This document shows positions 37,001-44,562 of a stretch of 56,831 nucleotides of DNA, one piece after another. How positions within the stretch are numbered: position 1 is the first letter of the stretch; every line of letters begins with the position of its first letter. Source of the stretch: an uncultured Clostridia bacterium (lineage in GTDB: Bacteria; Bacillota; Clostridia; Oscillospirales; CAG-272); assembly GCA_944393415.1 (NCBI GenBank), contig CALYAD010000027.1:1-56831 (forward strand), given 5' to 3'. The notes beneath the pieces were generated by a model that did no database searches, was not told the origin of the DNA, and saw nothing but the letters and a program-made list of their open reading frames with translations. The position numbers were made by a program, and so were the translations under genes.

Positions 37001-37486
37001 AAAGACGTTTCCACTCGGGTGTTTTATATGGACGGAGGCGTCATCTATGAGGAAGGAACACCGGAAGAGGTGTTTGAACATCCGAAAACAGACAGGTGCC
37101 GCGCCTTTGTCCATAGGCTGAAGACCTTCCACCTTAGCATAACCTCCAAAGCCTTTGACTTTATCGGGGTGGCTGCCGACATTGATCGCTTTGCCAGAAA
37201 ACAGCTGCTGGGGGCGCAGCAATCGCTGAAGTATCAGCAGATATTCGAGGAGCTGTGCGTTACGAACATACTTCCTGTCTTAACAGAGGAGGATTGCGAT
37301 CTGAATTTTGACGCCGTATGCAGCAATGACGGCAGCGAGTGTGAGGCTATCATACGTTGGCGTGGAGAGTCCTTTGATCCGCTTACGCAGGGAGATAAGC
37401 TGAGCGTGGCTCTGGCTCTCAACAGAACAAAGACCGGCACATACGCGTTTGCAGACGGGATCAACACAGTGACGATAGTATTTTGA
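34088..37486 (+). CDS. Single-chain amino-acid-type ABC transporter with permuted binding domains and GHKL-like tail
   Basis: A 1132-residue protein. Residues 1-26: signal with lipobox-like FVGC. About 30-160: only the second half of an SBP_bac_3 binding protein, ending IWFGADES. About 165-395: a complete SBP_bac_3 domain, ending KWFGADDS. About 408-512: only the first half of another. About 518-735: HisM/GlnP permease, with the [14 protein letters not shown] coupling loop. About 770-1010: GlnQ-type ATPase with Walker [10 protein letters not shown] near 804, LSGGQKQR near 908, Walker [11 protein letters not shown] and THE histidine. About 1015-1132: a degenerate GHKL (anti-sigma kinase-like) domain with EELCVTN and a [12 protein letters not shown] ending. 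Probably imports an amino acid; the tail suggests signalling. TTG start, nine bases after AAGGAG. Confidence 0.88.
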   Translation: MKRRLVKLLAIFFCFIVLFGLTFVGCAAKRQEQITDIRQLDGREIGVMTGTVFDQYTDRFISDAKKEYYMSYADMAMAVKEGKISAFLMDEPMARVLCEENDGITYLPEHLTEDGYAFAFPKTEEGAALRDQMNEFLAEIKADGTMEVIEEIWFGADESLKTVADWTSLPDINGTLDFAAKINSAPFAYVKDNRTVGYDIDIVIRFCREYGYGLNIHDVEVSSFISGIETGKYDLGASGFTVTEERAERMYFSDPDYEGGIVAVVAENSSQVRFQSLQDFAGTEIGAVTGTIHDQLVSAVVSGVHFQYYDDYSAQLLALQTGTLDAIVTDMPIAVLSIARQPDLVIFPETVAPDSYGLGLAKGDPLTAQVSAVIERYTSDGTLEALREKWFGADDSKKIIDVGEYDAPNGTLRYAHDSTLEPMSYVGGNGESLGYEVELVSLIAKELGMKLEITQTKFSSLIPMLSSGRADIVSGSISITDERRESIDFATSHYIGGTVLLVRAEDMGQTVESEDTGFWEGLYDSFYKTFVQESRWKLILSGLGVTFLISVFSALFGTAMGFGLCLMRRSRNGVVSGITAAFIRFIQGIPVLVLLMVLFYVIFAGSSLNGIIVSIIGFSINFAVYVAEMIRTGIDAVDPGQWEAATAMGFGRVKTFVKIIAPQAARHILPVYKGEFISMVKMTSVVGYIAVEDLTKATDLIRSRTFEAFFPLIVTAVIYFLLAWGLTFFLGILEKKVDPKHRGRRLKGIDVNYTIRENAVAVPDAVRDDEPAISISHLKKKYVNATPLKDVNAVVHKGDVISIIGPSGTGKSTLLRCLNRLEIPTSGQIEVLGQAITGAKPSQLNAIRRRVGMVFQSFNLFAHLTVIENIMLGPIELLGCTRQQAYERGMQLLSSVGLAEKALSYPDELSGGQKQRVAIARTLGMQPEIVLFDEPTSALDPTMVGEVLSVIRTLAEHGLTMLIVTHEMKFAKDVSTRVFYMDGGVIYEEGTPEEVFEHPKTDRCRAFVHRLKTFHLSITSKAFDFIGVAADIDRFARKQLLGAQQSLKYQQIFEELCVTNILPVLTEEDCDLNFDAVCSNDGSECEAIIRWRGESFDPLTQGDKLSVALALNRTKTGTYAFADGINTVTIVF

Positions 37487-37511
37487 AATATACAGGCAAG
37501 GTAATAACGTA

Positions 37512-38555
37512 ATGATAAGCGATGTAAAGGAAATTATACCACGTATTTTACGTGACATGAATGACGGGGTCTTGGTTTTGGACAGACAGGGACAGATACT
37601 GTTCCTTAATGAACAGGGGAAGAGGCTTTTGGGAGAAAGCCGAGACCTGACGGGACAGAAATATACTGCCGCCTTCCTTGAAAATGATCCGGAAGGGGAA
37701 AACGACGCTTTTCACCAGTTTATTCTGGATGCCGTGTACGATAAAGAACATGTGCACACCGGGGAAGTATCTTTTAAAGCTGACGACCGGGAGGCACGCC
37801 GTTTAAGTTTGACATCATCGTTTTTGCGCAGCGAAGACGGAATAAAGCCGATCGGTATAGTTGTGCTTTTTTCGGACGTTACTGAGGTCGCGAGGCTGAA
37901 TCGACAACGCAGAGAGTCCTCCACGATTTTTGCGGTGCTGATGATATGCGTGTGTCTGTATCTTTTCCTTTGGAGTCTTCTGCGTTATCTTAACGCCGAG
38001 CCTCCGGGTTGGGTAATGAACCTGATGATCGAGGGAATTTCGGTTGTCATGTTTTTCATAATCCTTAAAACAACAAGCTTTTCTCTCCGTGATATAGGAC
38101 TTCGGATAACCAATGCCAAGGCGACCTTTGTTCCGGATATACTTATTGCTTTAGGCGGAAGTATTCTGCTTATCGGCGGGAAAGTGATTCTATTGCGAGT
38201 AGCGCCGGGCTTTTTCCCGGAGGGAGCGCCGTTTTGGGATTGGAGCGTCGGTACATTCGCGGATATAATATATCCGCTGACAGTGATCCTGCAGGAATTT
38301 CTTGCAAGAGGCGTAATGCAGGAAAATCTCAATCGTGTTTTTACGGGGAAATATGCAGGCGCTTTGTCTATTGTGGTCTCATCTCTTGTATTTGGAGTGC
38401 TTCATATCGCATACGGGCTTCCTTATATGGTTGGAGCGATGCTCCTGTTGGGCGCACTGGGCGTCTTTTACCATAAGCAGGGTAATATATGGGGACTATG
38501 CATTATCCATTACGTACTCGGGGAGGTGGCGACATTTCTGCGCTATTTGATTTGA
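37512..38555 (+). CDS. PAS domain fused to a CPBP intramembrane protease domain
   Basis: A 347-residue protein. Residues 1-120 are a PAS sensor domain (MNDGVLVLDRQGQILFLNEQGKRLLG, then VLFSDVTEVARLNRQRRES). The rest is a membrane domain of about seven hydrophobic segments of the CPBP/CAAX protease type: LQEFLARGVMQ near residue 265 stands for the EExxxR motif with its first Glu replaced by Gln, FGVLHIAYG for the FxxxH motif and a final IHYVLGE. The changed Glu questions activity. It starts 26 bases after the ABC gene and overlaps the next. Confidence 0.78.
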   Translation: MISDVKEIIPRILRDMNDGVLVLDRQGQILFLNEQGKRLLGESRDLTGQKYTAAFLENDPEGENDAFHQFILDAVYDKEHVHTGEVSFKADDREARRLSLTSSFLRSEDGIKPIGIVVLFSDVTEVARLNRQRRESSTIFAVLMICVCLYLFLWSLLRYLNAEPPGWVMNLMIEGISVVMFFIILKTTSFSLRDIGLRITNAKATFVPDILIALGGSILLIGGKVILLRVAPGFFPEGAPFWDWSVGTFADIIYPLTVILQEFLARGVMQENLNRVFTGKYAGALSIVVSSLVFGVLHIAYGLPYMVGAMLLLGALGVFYHKQGNIWGLCIIHYVLGEVATFLRYLI

Positions 38556-39325
38556 CGATATCTGTGTTCAGCGCGACTTGGTGGGTCACAATGGCGGTTA
38601 TAGCGGCGATTATCGTGCTGATATGGGTATTTCGCGCAAATGTAGAACCTAGGAAAATAAATAAAGACGACCGGAAATTTCTTGCGTGGTTGTCCGCGAT
38701 AACAGTCTGTTATCTGGCAGGGTACAAAACTCTTCTGGCGTTCAGCCCGTATTTTGATTTTCATATATGGAACGAGCTTCCGCTGCAGCCGTGTAATATC
38801 GTTGCGGTTCTGGCTATTCCGGCCGCTCTAAGAGAAGACGGATTTGGGAGGCTTTTGAAAAGCTTTTGCTTTTATGGCGGAATAGTATTCGCTCCGGTGG
38901 CGCTCATGATGCCTGTGGAAGGGTTTTCAGGAGTACCGTTGTTTTCGGTAAACGCCTTGGGCTTCTATGGATTTCACGGATTGGTGCTGGCGATATCCTT
39001 CAGCTTTGGTACCCTGAAATTGTATAAACCAAGATACCGGGATATTCCGGGAGTGCTGTTGGTTTTGTCTGTCCTCGCCTTTCTGGCATACGTGGTTAAC
39101 ATGATCTTGCGGGCTACCGTTTATCCGGATGCCAATTATTTTTACACCTACGGTCTGGAGGGAAACCCCGTGCTGGAAAACCTGAGAGAATGGATACCGA
39201 TAGATTTTCTGTACGAGCTGCCGCTGCTGTTGGTGATGACTGTTCTCTGCATGGTTATAACATTCCTGTTTAATGGAATACATCGCTTACTGAACCTGAG
39301 AAAACGCGGAGAAATTAACAACTGA
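38489..39325 (+). CDS. YwaF/TIGR02206-like integral membrane protein
   Basis: About 260-278 residues with six or seven hydrophobic segments, the conserved ELPLQPCNI near residue 100 and NYFYTYGLEGNPVLE, both typical of the TIGR02206 family. Function unknown. The start is unclear: ATG 38489 overlaps the previous gene by 67 bases with only a weak site; GGGAGG at 38521-38526 is ideally placed for an ATT at 38534, and a TTG lies at 38552. Confidence 0.72.
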   Translation: MGTMHYPLRTRGGGDISALFDLTISVFSATWWVTMAVIAAIIVLIWVFRANVEPRKINKDDRKFLAWLSAITVCYLAGYKTLLAFSPYFDFHIWNELPLQPCNIVAVLAIPAALREDGFGRLLKSFCFYGGIVFAPVALMMPVEGFSGVPLFSVNALGFYGFHGLVLAISFSFGTLKLYKPRYRDIPGVLLVLSVLAFLAYVVNMILRATVYPDANYFYTYGLEGNPVLENLREWIPIDFLYELPLLLVMTVLCMVITFLFNGIHRLLNLRKRGEINN

Positions 39326-39376
39326 GTTTAAAATATAACTCAGTCAAAACCATGACTTTACAGTGAAAGAAAAATA

Positions 39377-39609
39377 GCGTGAAGGATATATTTCATAGCG
39401 TCAAAACGCAGATAGCTTCACGCGTAAAGTTTTTGACATAGCAAAACACGAAATTTTTTATATCTGTTTTCGCCGCCTTTAGCGGCATGGAGGATAGCGT
39501 GAAAGATCAATCTGATCGCATCAAAATGCAGATAGTTTCACGCTCAAATTTTCTTGCGAAAATTATTCATATCTATTTTAGTCGCCAAAGGCGACATGAG
39601 GTGATTATT
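39377..39609 (+). repeat. HRE copies 6a and 6b in tandem (before the 39610 lipoprotein)
   Basis: Copy 6a has arms GCGTGAAG (39377-39384) and CTTCACGC (39416-39423), a compensatory change from the usual A-T end pair. It carries a full terminal hairpin GCCGC/GCGGC (39472-39486) and ATGGAGG, but is followed at once by copy 6b, left arm at 39497, rather than by a gene. Copy 6b has a minimal middle, terminal hairpin GTCGCC/GGCGAC and ATGAGG before the start at 39610. The unit length is 120 bases. Confidence 0.9.
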
Positions 39610-40041
39610 ATGAACAGAAACAATATCAAAAAAATCTGCGCTTGGTTAATGATACTTGCGGTATCGGTCTCGGTATTTCTGCCCGGCTGCGGACAGCAGA
39701 CCAATGAATCAACCGAAACGGTATACAATATTTACTTCGGGCTGAACGATGCGGACACCGGAGAGCAGGTGGTCACAATGGACGAGGCATCCGACTATAT
39801 CAGAGGAGTGATCGAAAGCTACGGATACGGTTATACCGAACATCGCACATACGGAGCATACACTGAAAACGGAGAAAGCAAGGGTAACGATACGCTTGTC
39901 TATATGCTTGTTTTTGTGGAGGAGGAAAATGTGAAAAAGATTGCCGATCAGGTAATCGAGCATCTGAATCTTGCTTCCGTTCTCTGCCAAAAGGAGGAGA
40001 TGGAATATACGTTTTACGTAGGAGAAGAAAAGCAGCAGTGA
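39610..40041 (+). CDS. Small lipoprotein in the ABC/STAS cluster
   Basis: A 143-residue protein with a lipobox LPGC near residues 24-27. The mature domain (YNIYFGLNDADTGEQ, then an alternating helix-strand pattern) resembles DUF3574-type small domains in layout, but I am not sure. It begins directly after an HRE ribosome site and is followed by another HRE, so it sits like a cassette between two repeats. Confidence 0.7.
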   Translation: MNRNNIKKICAWLMILAVSVSVFLPGCGQQTNESTETVYNIYFGLNDADTGEQVVTMDEASDYIRGVIESYGYGYTEHRTYGAYTENGESKGNDTLVYMLVFVEEENVKKIADQVIEHLNLASVLCQKEEMEYTFYVGEEKQQ

Positions 40042-40061
40042 CAAAATACTGCGGATTTTCT

Positions 40062-40201
40062 GAAGAAATATTACATCGCGTCAGAATGCAGACGGTTTCA
40101 CGCATAAATTTCTAAAAAGCTGAACTCTTTTGTTTTGCCTTGCAAAACACGAAAATATTTAAATTTATTTTAGCTGCCTGAAGGCAGCGGGAGGGATTAA
40201 T
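40062..40201 (+). repeat. HRE copy 7 (before the STAS gene)
   Basis: The left arm is worn, but ATTACATCGCGTCAGAATGC and the right arm TTTCACGC (40096-40103) match other copies. Two inner hairpins, CACGAAAATATTT, then GCTGCC (40173-40178) / GGCAGC (40183-40188) and GGGAGGG as ribosome site for 40202. Confidence 0.85.
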
Positions 40202-40498
40202 ATGAACATTATTAAAACAGTTGAAGGAACTACTATGAATCTCGCGCTTGAAGGGCGTCTTGATACCACAACGGCGCCACAGCTGGAGGAAGAACTAAAA
40301 CGCTCCATAGAGGGAGTGACGGAGCTGAACTTGGATTTCGCAAAACTTGAGTACCTTTCCTCCGCCGGTCTGCGGGTCATACTGGCAGCGCAGAAAACTA
40401 TGAATAAACAAGGTAAAATGGTCATCAGAAATGTTAACGAGACCATTATGGAAGTATTTGAAGTCACCGGATTCAGCGACATTCTTACCGTCGAATAA
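40202..40498 (+). CDS. STAS-domain anti-sigma factor antagonist
   Basis: A 98-residue single STAS domain like SpoIIAA/RsbV: LEGRLDTTTAPQLEEEL, then LDFAKLEYLSSAGLRVIL with the serine pair that is the usual phosphorylation site (near residues 57-58). In partner switching such proteins are phosphorylated by a GHKL anti-sigma kinase and, when unphosphorylated, sequester it. Two GHKL-like domains are encoded in this cluster (34088 C-terminus, 41462 N-terminus), but both look degenerate. No sigma factor gene is nearby. Confidence 0.9.
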   Translation: MNIIKTVEGTTMNLALEGRLDTTTAPQLEEELKRSIEGVTELNLDFAKLEYLSSAGLRVILAAQKTMNKQGKMVIRNVNETIMEVFEVTGFSDILTVE

Positions 40499-40512
40499 GA
40501 GGTATCGGACAC

Positions 40513-41475
40513 ATGAAAGTAGCTGTAATCGGAAACGGAAACGTAGGGATGGCCGCCTTCGGTGAGCTGATAAGAATGCCGGAGATCCGGGAGGTGGCGC
40601 TGGTTGGAAGAAACGTGGAAAGAATCCGGGCGGAGGTCGACGACTATGCCGACGCGCAGATCCTGCGTCTCGCCCCGGGCGCCAAGATTTCCGGCGGCGG
40701 ATATGAAAAGACCGCCGGAGCCGATATACTTATTTATGCCGCCGGAGCTGCTCAGAAGCCGGGACAGACGAGACTGGAACTGGTAGAGGAAAACGTGCGC
40801 ATCACACGGCAGATATTCGGCGAAATCAACCGCTATAACAGGGAATCCATAGTCATTTGTCTGAGCAATCCGGTGGATATAATTACTGCCGCGGTCAGAG
40901 ACTGCACCGGAAGACCTTCTGAGAAGGTCATAGGTACAGGGACGCTTTTGGATACTGCGAGACTGAAAAAATATTTGTCAAATCTGCTGGATGTCTCGCC
41001 GTCTTCAGTGACCGCGTATGTGCTGGGAGAACACGGGGACAGCTTATGCATTATCTGGAGCGCTACCCGTATATCAGGTCTGCCTATCGACGAATACTTC
41101 TCTTCTGTTTTGGAAAACGAGGCACATATCAGACAGCAGACTATGACCGATATGGTGCGAAATAACGCGGGTAAGATCATCCGCGCAAAGGGCTCCACTG
41201 CTTACGGAGTGGCAGCCGCGGCAGGCAGATTGGTACAAGCGATAATACACGATACCCGGGATGTTATGACCGTATCGGTACTGCTGGAAGGCGAATACGA
41301 TAAAAAAGGATTTGCCGTTTCGATACCGTGTATTGTGGATAGAGGCGGAGCGCATGTCGCCGCGGAGCTGCCGATGACTTTGGATGAAAAAGAGGCGTTT
41401 GAGGCTTCTGCCGCTGTTATCGCCGAAATTACGGGAAAATTTATTATGAAGGGAAAAGAAAATGAAATCGAATGA
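40513..41475 (+). CDS. L-lactate dehydrogenase-like protein
   Basis: A 320-residue NAD-dependent dehydrogenase of the LDH/MDH family: VIGNGNVGMAAF (NAD loop), AAGAAQKPGQTRLELVEEN with Gln at the position that marks lactate rather than malate specificity, LSNPVDI, GTGTLLDTARLK and the catalytic histidine in LGEHGDS near residue 178. The GTG-for-GTS change and the odd setting in a signalling cluster leave the true substrate open. The start is 14 bases after the STAS gene, and its end overlaps the next gene by 14 bases. Confidence 0.85.
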   Translation: MKVAVIGNGNVGMAAFGELIRMPEIREVALVGRNVERIRAEVDDYADAQILRLAPGAKISGGGYEKTAGADILIYAAGAAQKPGQTRLELVEENVRITRQIFGEINRYNRESIVICLSNPVDIITAAVRDCTGRPSEKVIGTGTLLDTARLKKYLSNLLDVSPSSVTAYVLGEHGDSLCIIWSATRISGLPIDEYFSSVLENEAHIRQQTMTDMVRNNAGKIIRAKGSTAYGVAAAAGRLVQAIIHDTRDVMTVSVLLEGEYDKKGFAVSIPCIVDRGGAHVAAELPMTLDEKEAFEASAAVIAEITGKFIMKGKENEIE

Positions 41476-42652
41476 AATAATCTTGTCAAACAGGCTGTCA
41501 TGCGCCGTAGAGGCTCTGAAGGAGGTAGAACAGGCTTCCTCACAGGCCGGGCTGAACAGAGAACAAACCAACATAATGCGGCTGTTGACTGAAGAGATGA
41601 TCTCCATGACCATGGATATACTTACTGACTGCAAAGGTTCGCTTTGGATGGAATGGGAGGGGAGTGAGTGCGAGCTTCATCTGACTGCCGTGGCGCCGAT
41701 TGAGAAGGAGGCGAAAGCGGCGTTTATCGAGGCATCCAAGGCCAAGGTAAACACGCCTGTCAGGGGTCTGAAAAATAAGATCAGCGCCCTGCTGGCGGGA
41801 ATGCTCAGCAGTATTGATTATCCTGAGTTTTACATGTCTATGAGCGCCGGTTTTATCGGTGACATGTCGAACGGTATGCCTTATATACATATGCCGTCGG
41901 CATGGTCGCTTGCGGCTTATGAGCAAAATCAGCCTAAGGAAAAAAAGCAGGCGGAACTGGAGGGAGTGGAGAGATCAATCCTTATCGGGCTCGCGGATGA
42001 CGTAGTGGTTTCGGTGAAAAGCCACTGGGTAGAGCTGGTGGTGAAAAAGAGATTCTCAGCCCCGCTGCAGGCAGGCATGCCGAAATTTACCGGTCTGTCA
42101 CATGTCTGTATTTTTGTTGACAATATGATGGAGGCGGTAGATTATTATAAAAAGCTTTTGGGCGTTGAGCCGGATCATTATCTGTCACACTGGAGAAACG
42201 AGGGCTTTTTTAAAGCCGGCGGTTTCATTAAAGAGGCGGGACAGGGCGATGTTTCCATAGCCTTCGTCAACGTTCCGGGTACCAAGCTGACGCTTGAGCT
42301 TATGCAATATCACAATCCGGCGGGACGCAAGGAGCCGGTGTTCTTTGCCGCCAACGATGTCAGCGGCGCGCGGCATGTGGCGCTCAAGATCACCAACATC
42401 GACGAGGCGTTCCTGCATATCAAGGCTATGCCGGATACAAAGCTTATCAACCGGACTGAGGAATACCGGGTTTTCGGGATAAGCGAGACCAGTCCTTCTG
42501 AGGTGCATTTTTTTGATCAGGAGGCGTGCGACGTTGACGAACGCAACATACAGACGGCAAAAATACTCAGCGGGGTTCGCTACTTCTATTTTATCGATAA
42601 ATACGGTCTGCAATGGGAATTTGAGCAGGGACATACCGACATAGGCGACTGA
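41462..42652 (+). CDS. Degenerate GHKL-like domain fused to a VOC (glyoxalase) domain
   Basis: A 396-residue protein. Residues 1-195 are laid out like an anti-sigma GHKL domain (LLTEEMISMTMDIL where E-x-x-N is usual, and a closing VVVSVKSHWVELVVKK) but lack clear ATP-binding glycines. From about 207 a vicinal oxygen chelate domain: FTGLSHVCIFVDNMMEAVDYY, KLTLELMQYHNPAG, GARHVALKI and a final YGLQWEFEQ. The His and Glu are at the usual metal positions. It overlaps the dehydrogenase gene and precedes a terminator. Confidence 0.7.
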   Translation: MKSNEIILSNRLSCAVEALKEVEQASSQAGLNREQTNIMRLLTEEMISMTMDILTDCKGSLWMEWEGSECELHLTAVAPIEKEAKAAFIEASKAKVNTPVRGLKNKISALLAGMLSSIDYPEFYMSMSAGFIGDMSNGMPYIHMPSAWSLAAYEQNQPKEKKQAELEGVERSILIGLADDVVVSVKSHWVELVVKKRFSAPLQAGMPKFTGLSHVCIFVDNMMEAVDYYKKLLGVEPDHYLSHWRNEGFFKAGGFIKEAGQGDVSIAFVNVPGTKLTLELMQYHNPAGRKEPVFFAANDVSGARHVALKITNIDEAFLHIKAMPDTKLINRTEEYRVFGISETSPSEVHFFDQEACDVDERNIQTAKILSGVRYFYFIDKYGLQWEFEQGHTDIGD

Positions 42653-42668
42653 TCGACCATTCGGATTC

Positions 42669-42697
42669 GGCGCAGTGGAAAATATTTTCCCTGCGCC
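42669..42697. other. Palindrome before the terminator
   Basis: GGCGCAG (42669-42675) pairs with CTGCGCC (42691-42697), and the interior AAAATATTTT is itself self-complementary, giving a long near-perfect hairpin. No T-run follows, so it is not itself a terminator. Confidence 0.6.
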
Positions 42698-42719
42698 GGG
42701 AATGCGGTATATGAAAAGA

Positions 42720-42747
42720 CGCCGGAATAACCGGCGGTTTATTTTTG
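42720..42747 (+). terminator. Intrinsic terminator after the GHKL-VOC gene
   Basis: CGCCGG (42720-42725) pairs with CCGGCG (42731-42736) around AATAA, followed by GTTTATTTTT. Confidence 0.85.
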
Positions 42748-42790
42748 TATCAGAATTTTCTGCTGTTGTTGACTAAAAGGAGAATATTGA

Positions 42791-43573
42791 GTGAAGATAG
42801 CCTATTTGGGGATCGATATACTGTATCCCGTTTTGCGATCGGTTTTGCGGGAAGGGTGCGAAATAGTAAAGATATTTACCTGTCCGACAGACAATGTAAC
42901 GGAATTCAATACCGCCGTGCTCGGTACGGCGCGGTCTCACAATATACCGTATACCTGCGAAAAAATCACCTCTGACGATATAGAAAGGCTGCAGTCGGAT
43001 GGATGCGATCTGCTGCTCTGCGCGGGGTATTACTATCGCGCCCCGATATCGGACACGATGCCTATGGTCAATTTTCACCCGTCTCCTCTTCCGCTTGGAC
43101 GCGGGGCATGGCCGATGCCGATAATGCTGCTCAAGGGGCTTCCTTACGGCGGTATAACCGCGCACAAAATGGATCGTGACTTTGATACGGGAGATATCCT
43201 GCTTCGCGAGACATTTCCGATACGTAAAGGTGAAACGCTGAAAAGCTATATGGAGCAGGTGTATGGTCGGATACCTGAAATGGTTCACCGTTTGGTAACT
43301 GAGCTGCCCGCTTTACTGTCACAGGCTTACCCGCAGGGAGAGGGAGAATACTGGCCATGCCCGACGGAATCCGACTGGACAGTAACGCCTGATATGGACG
43401 CGGAAAAGGCCGACCGCGTTTTGCGGGCTTTTTATGGTTATGAATGTATATATCGCTCGGGAGACACAAGTACTGAATTGATCGGAGGAAGGGTAGTCTT
43501 CGGAGACAATACCGGGCGTCCGTTTCCCGTATCCGGCGGATATATTCTTGCGGAAAGGATCAGAAAACTGTAA
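42791..43573 (+). CDS. Formyltransferase-like protein (methionyl-tRNA formyltransferase fold)
   Basis: A 260-residue protein with an N-terminal formyl_trans_N fold: LGIDILYPVL, CAGYYYRAPI, NFHPSPLPLGRGAWPMPI (the HPSxLP motif with the catalytic His) and DFDTGDILLRETFPI. The C-terminus is a short OB-like stretch. It is shorter than a normal Fmt (about 310), so it may act on a sugar or metabolite rather than tRNA. GTG start at 42791, eight bases after GGAG. It ends two bases before the DUF2156 gene and is probably co-transcribed with it. Confidence 0.82.
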   Translation: MKIAYLGIDILYPVLRSVLREGCEIVKIFTCPTDNVTEFNTAVLGTARSHNIPYTCEKITSDDIERLQSDGCDLLLCAGYYYRAPISDTMPMVNFHPSPLPLGRGAWPMPIMLLKGLPYGGITAHKMDRDFDTGDILLRETFPIRKGETLKSYMEQVYGRIPEMVHRLVTELPALLSQAYPQGEGEYWPCPTESDWTVTPDMDAEKADRVLRAFYGYECIYRSGDTSTELIGGRVVFGDNTGRPFPVSGGYILAERIRKL

Positions 43574-43575
43574 AA

Positions 43576-44439
43576 ATGGAAACGCTGCCGATAACACTCG
43601 GACAAATGCAGGCTGTTGAAGCCTTGCGCTCAAAATATGAAAATAATCTTTCCTCACACGCGTTTAACTCACTGTATCTTTGGCGGGAGCAGATGGGGCT
43701 TTCCCTGCTGCTGACTCCGGATTTTTACACTGTGCGCTGTAACTGGCGAGGGCGCAACTCGTGGTTTTTCCCTTGCGGGGAAGAGGAAGCTTCCCTCGGT
43801 TTTATCCGTGAAAAGATGCGGGAGTCGGATTTTTCCCTCTGTTATCTGCGAACCTGCGATGCCGACTGGCTTGAGAAAAAACTGCCGGGTCGCTGGAGGC
43901 TGAGCCGTTATCCGGAAGCGGACGAGTATCTTTACGACACTGACGGACATATAACGCTGGCAGGAGGCAACTATGCCAATATGCGCACACAGGTGCATAA
44001 GGTGGAAAGGGAATATGTGCCGCGCTCCGCGCAGCTGTGTGACGATAACATTCATGAGGCGCTGGAGATTGTACGGCAGTGGAGTCATGGGCATTGCCGC
44101 TTCTCCTCAAGCGATCTGCGTGATGACCGGGTCGACGAGGAGGCGCTCATCCTGCGAAAGGAGCTGGGTATAACCGGAATAGTACTGTATCTCGACGATA
44201 AGCCGGTATCGGTCACGGCCGGCTTTCCTCTGGGGAAAGATCTGTATGACATGGCGGTTGCGAAAAGTGTTTCCGTGGCTCAGGGGGTACCTTACTATGC
44301 CAAAAGGGAGCTTTTCAGGAAGCTATCGTTCCATACAATCAATATGGAGGAGGATTTGGGAATCCCCGGCTTGCGGAGGATGAAAAACGGAATGAGTCCG
44401 ATAGCCAAAAATGAGATATGGGAAGCAAACCTGTTATAA
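43576..44439 (+). CDS. DUF2156 protein (lysylphosphatidylglycerol synthase C-terminal fold)
   Basis: A 287-residue soluble protein that matches DUF2156 by eye: SSHAFNSLYLWREQMGL, then FPCGEEE, YLYDTDGHITLAGGNYANMR, VHKVEREY and LPLGKDLYDMAVAKS-like second GNAT half with YAKRELFRKL and EEDLGIPGLRRMK. These double-GNAT proteins transfer acyl or aminoacyl groups; the acceptor here is unknown. It follows the formyltransferase gene almost without a gap. Confidence 0.85.
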   Translation: METLPITLGQMQAVEALRSKYENNLSSHAFNSLYLWREQMGLSLLLTPDFYTVRCNWRGRNSWFFPCGEEEASLGFIREKMRESDFSLCYLRTCDADWLEKKLPGRWRLSRYPEADEYLYDTDGHITLAGGNYANMRTQVHKVEREYVPRSAQLCDDNIHEALEIVRQWSHGHCRFSSSDLRDDRVDEEALILRKELGITGIVLYLDDKPVSVTAGFPLGKDLYDMAVAKSVSVAQGVPYYAKRELFRKLSFHTINMEEDLGIPGLRRMKNGMSPIAKNEIWEANLL

Positions 44440-44454
44440 AGCAATATTTCAAAT

Positions 44455-44562
44455 AAGGAGCAGAACACGAAAATTTTTTATATCTAATAAAAACCGATCA
44501 AAACGGTTAAAAACCGATCAAAACGGTTTTTTTAGCCGCCTGAAGGCGGCATGGGGATTAAA
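44455..44562 (+). repeat. HRE copy 9 (before potA)
   Basis: The arms are gone, but CAGAACACGAAAATTTTTTA, two tandem AAAAACCG/CGGTT hairpins, and the terminal hairpin GCCGCC (44535-44540) / GGCGGC (44545-44550) remain. ATGGGG follows as the ribosome site for potA; the ATG of that motif at 44551 is in frame with potA four codons later. Confidence 0.85.

Noticed and set aside
42745..42975. Forward open frame overlapping the formyltransferase start
   Set aside because: It starts in the T-run of the terminator and overlaps a well-supported gene in another frame.
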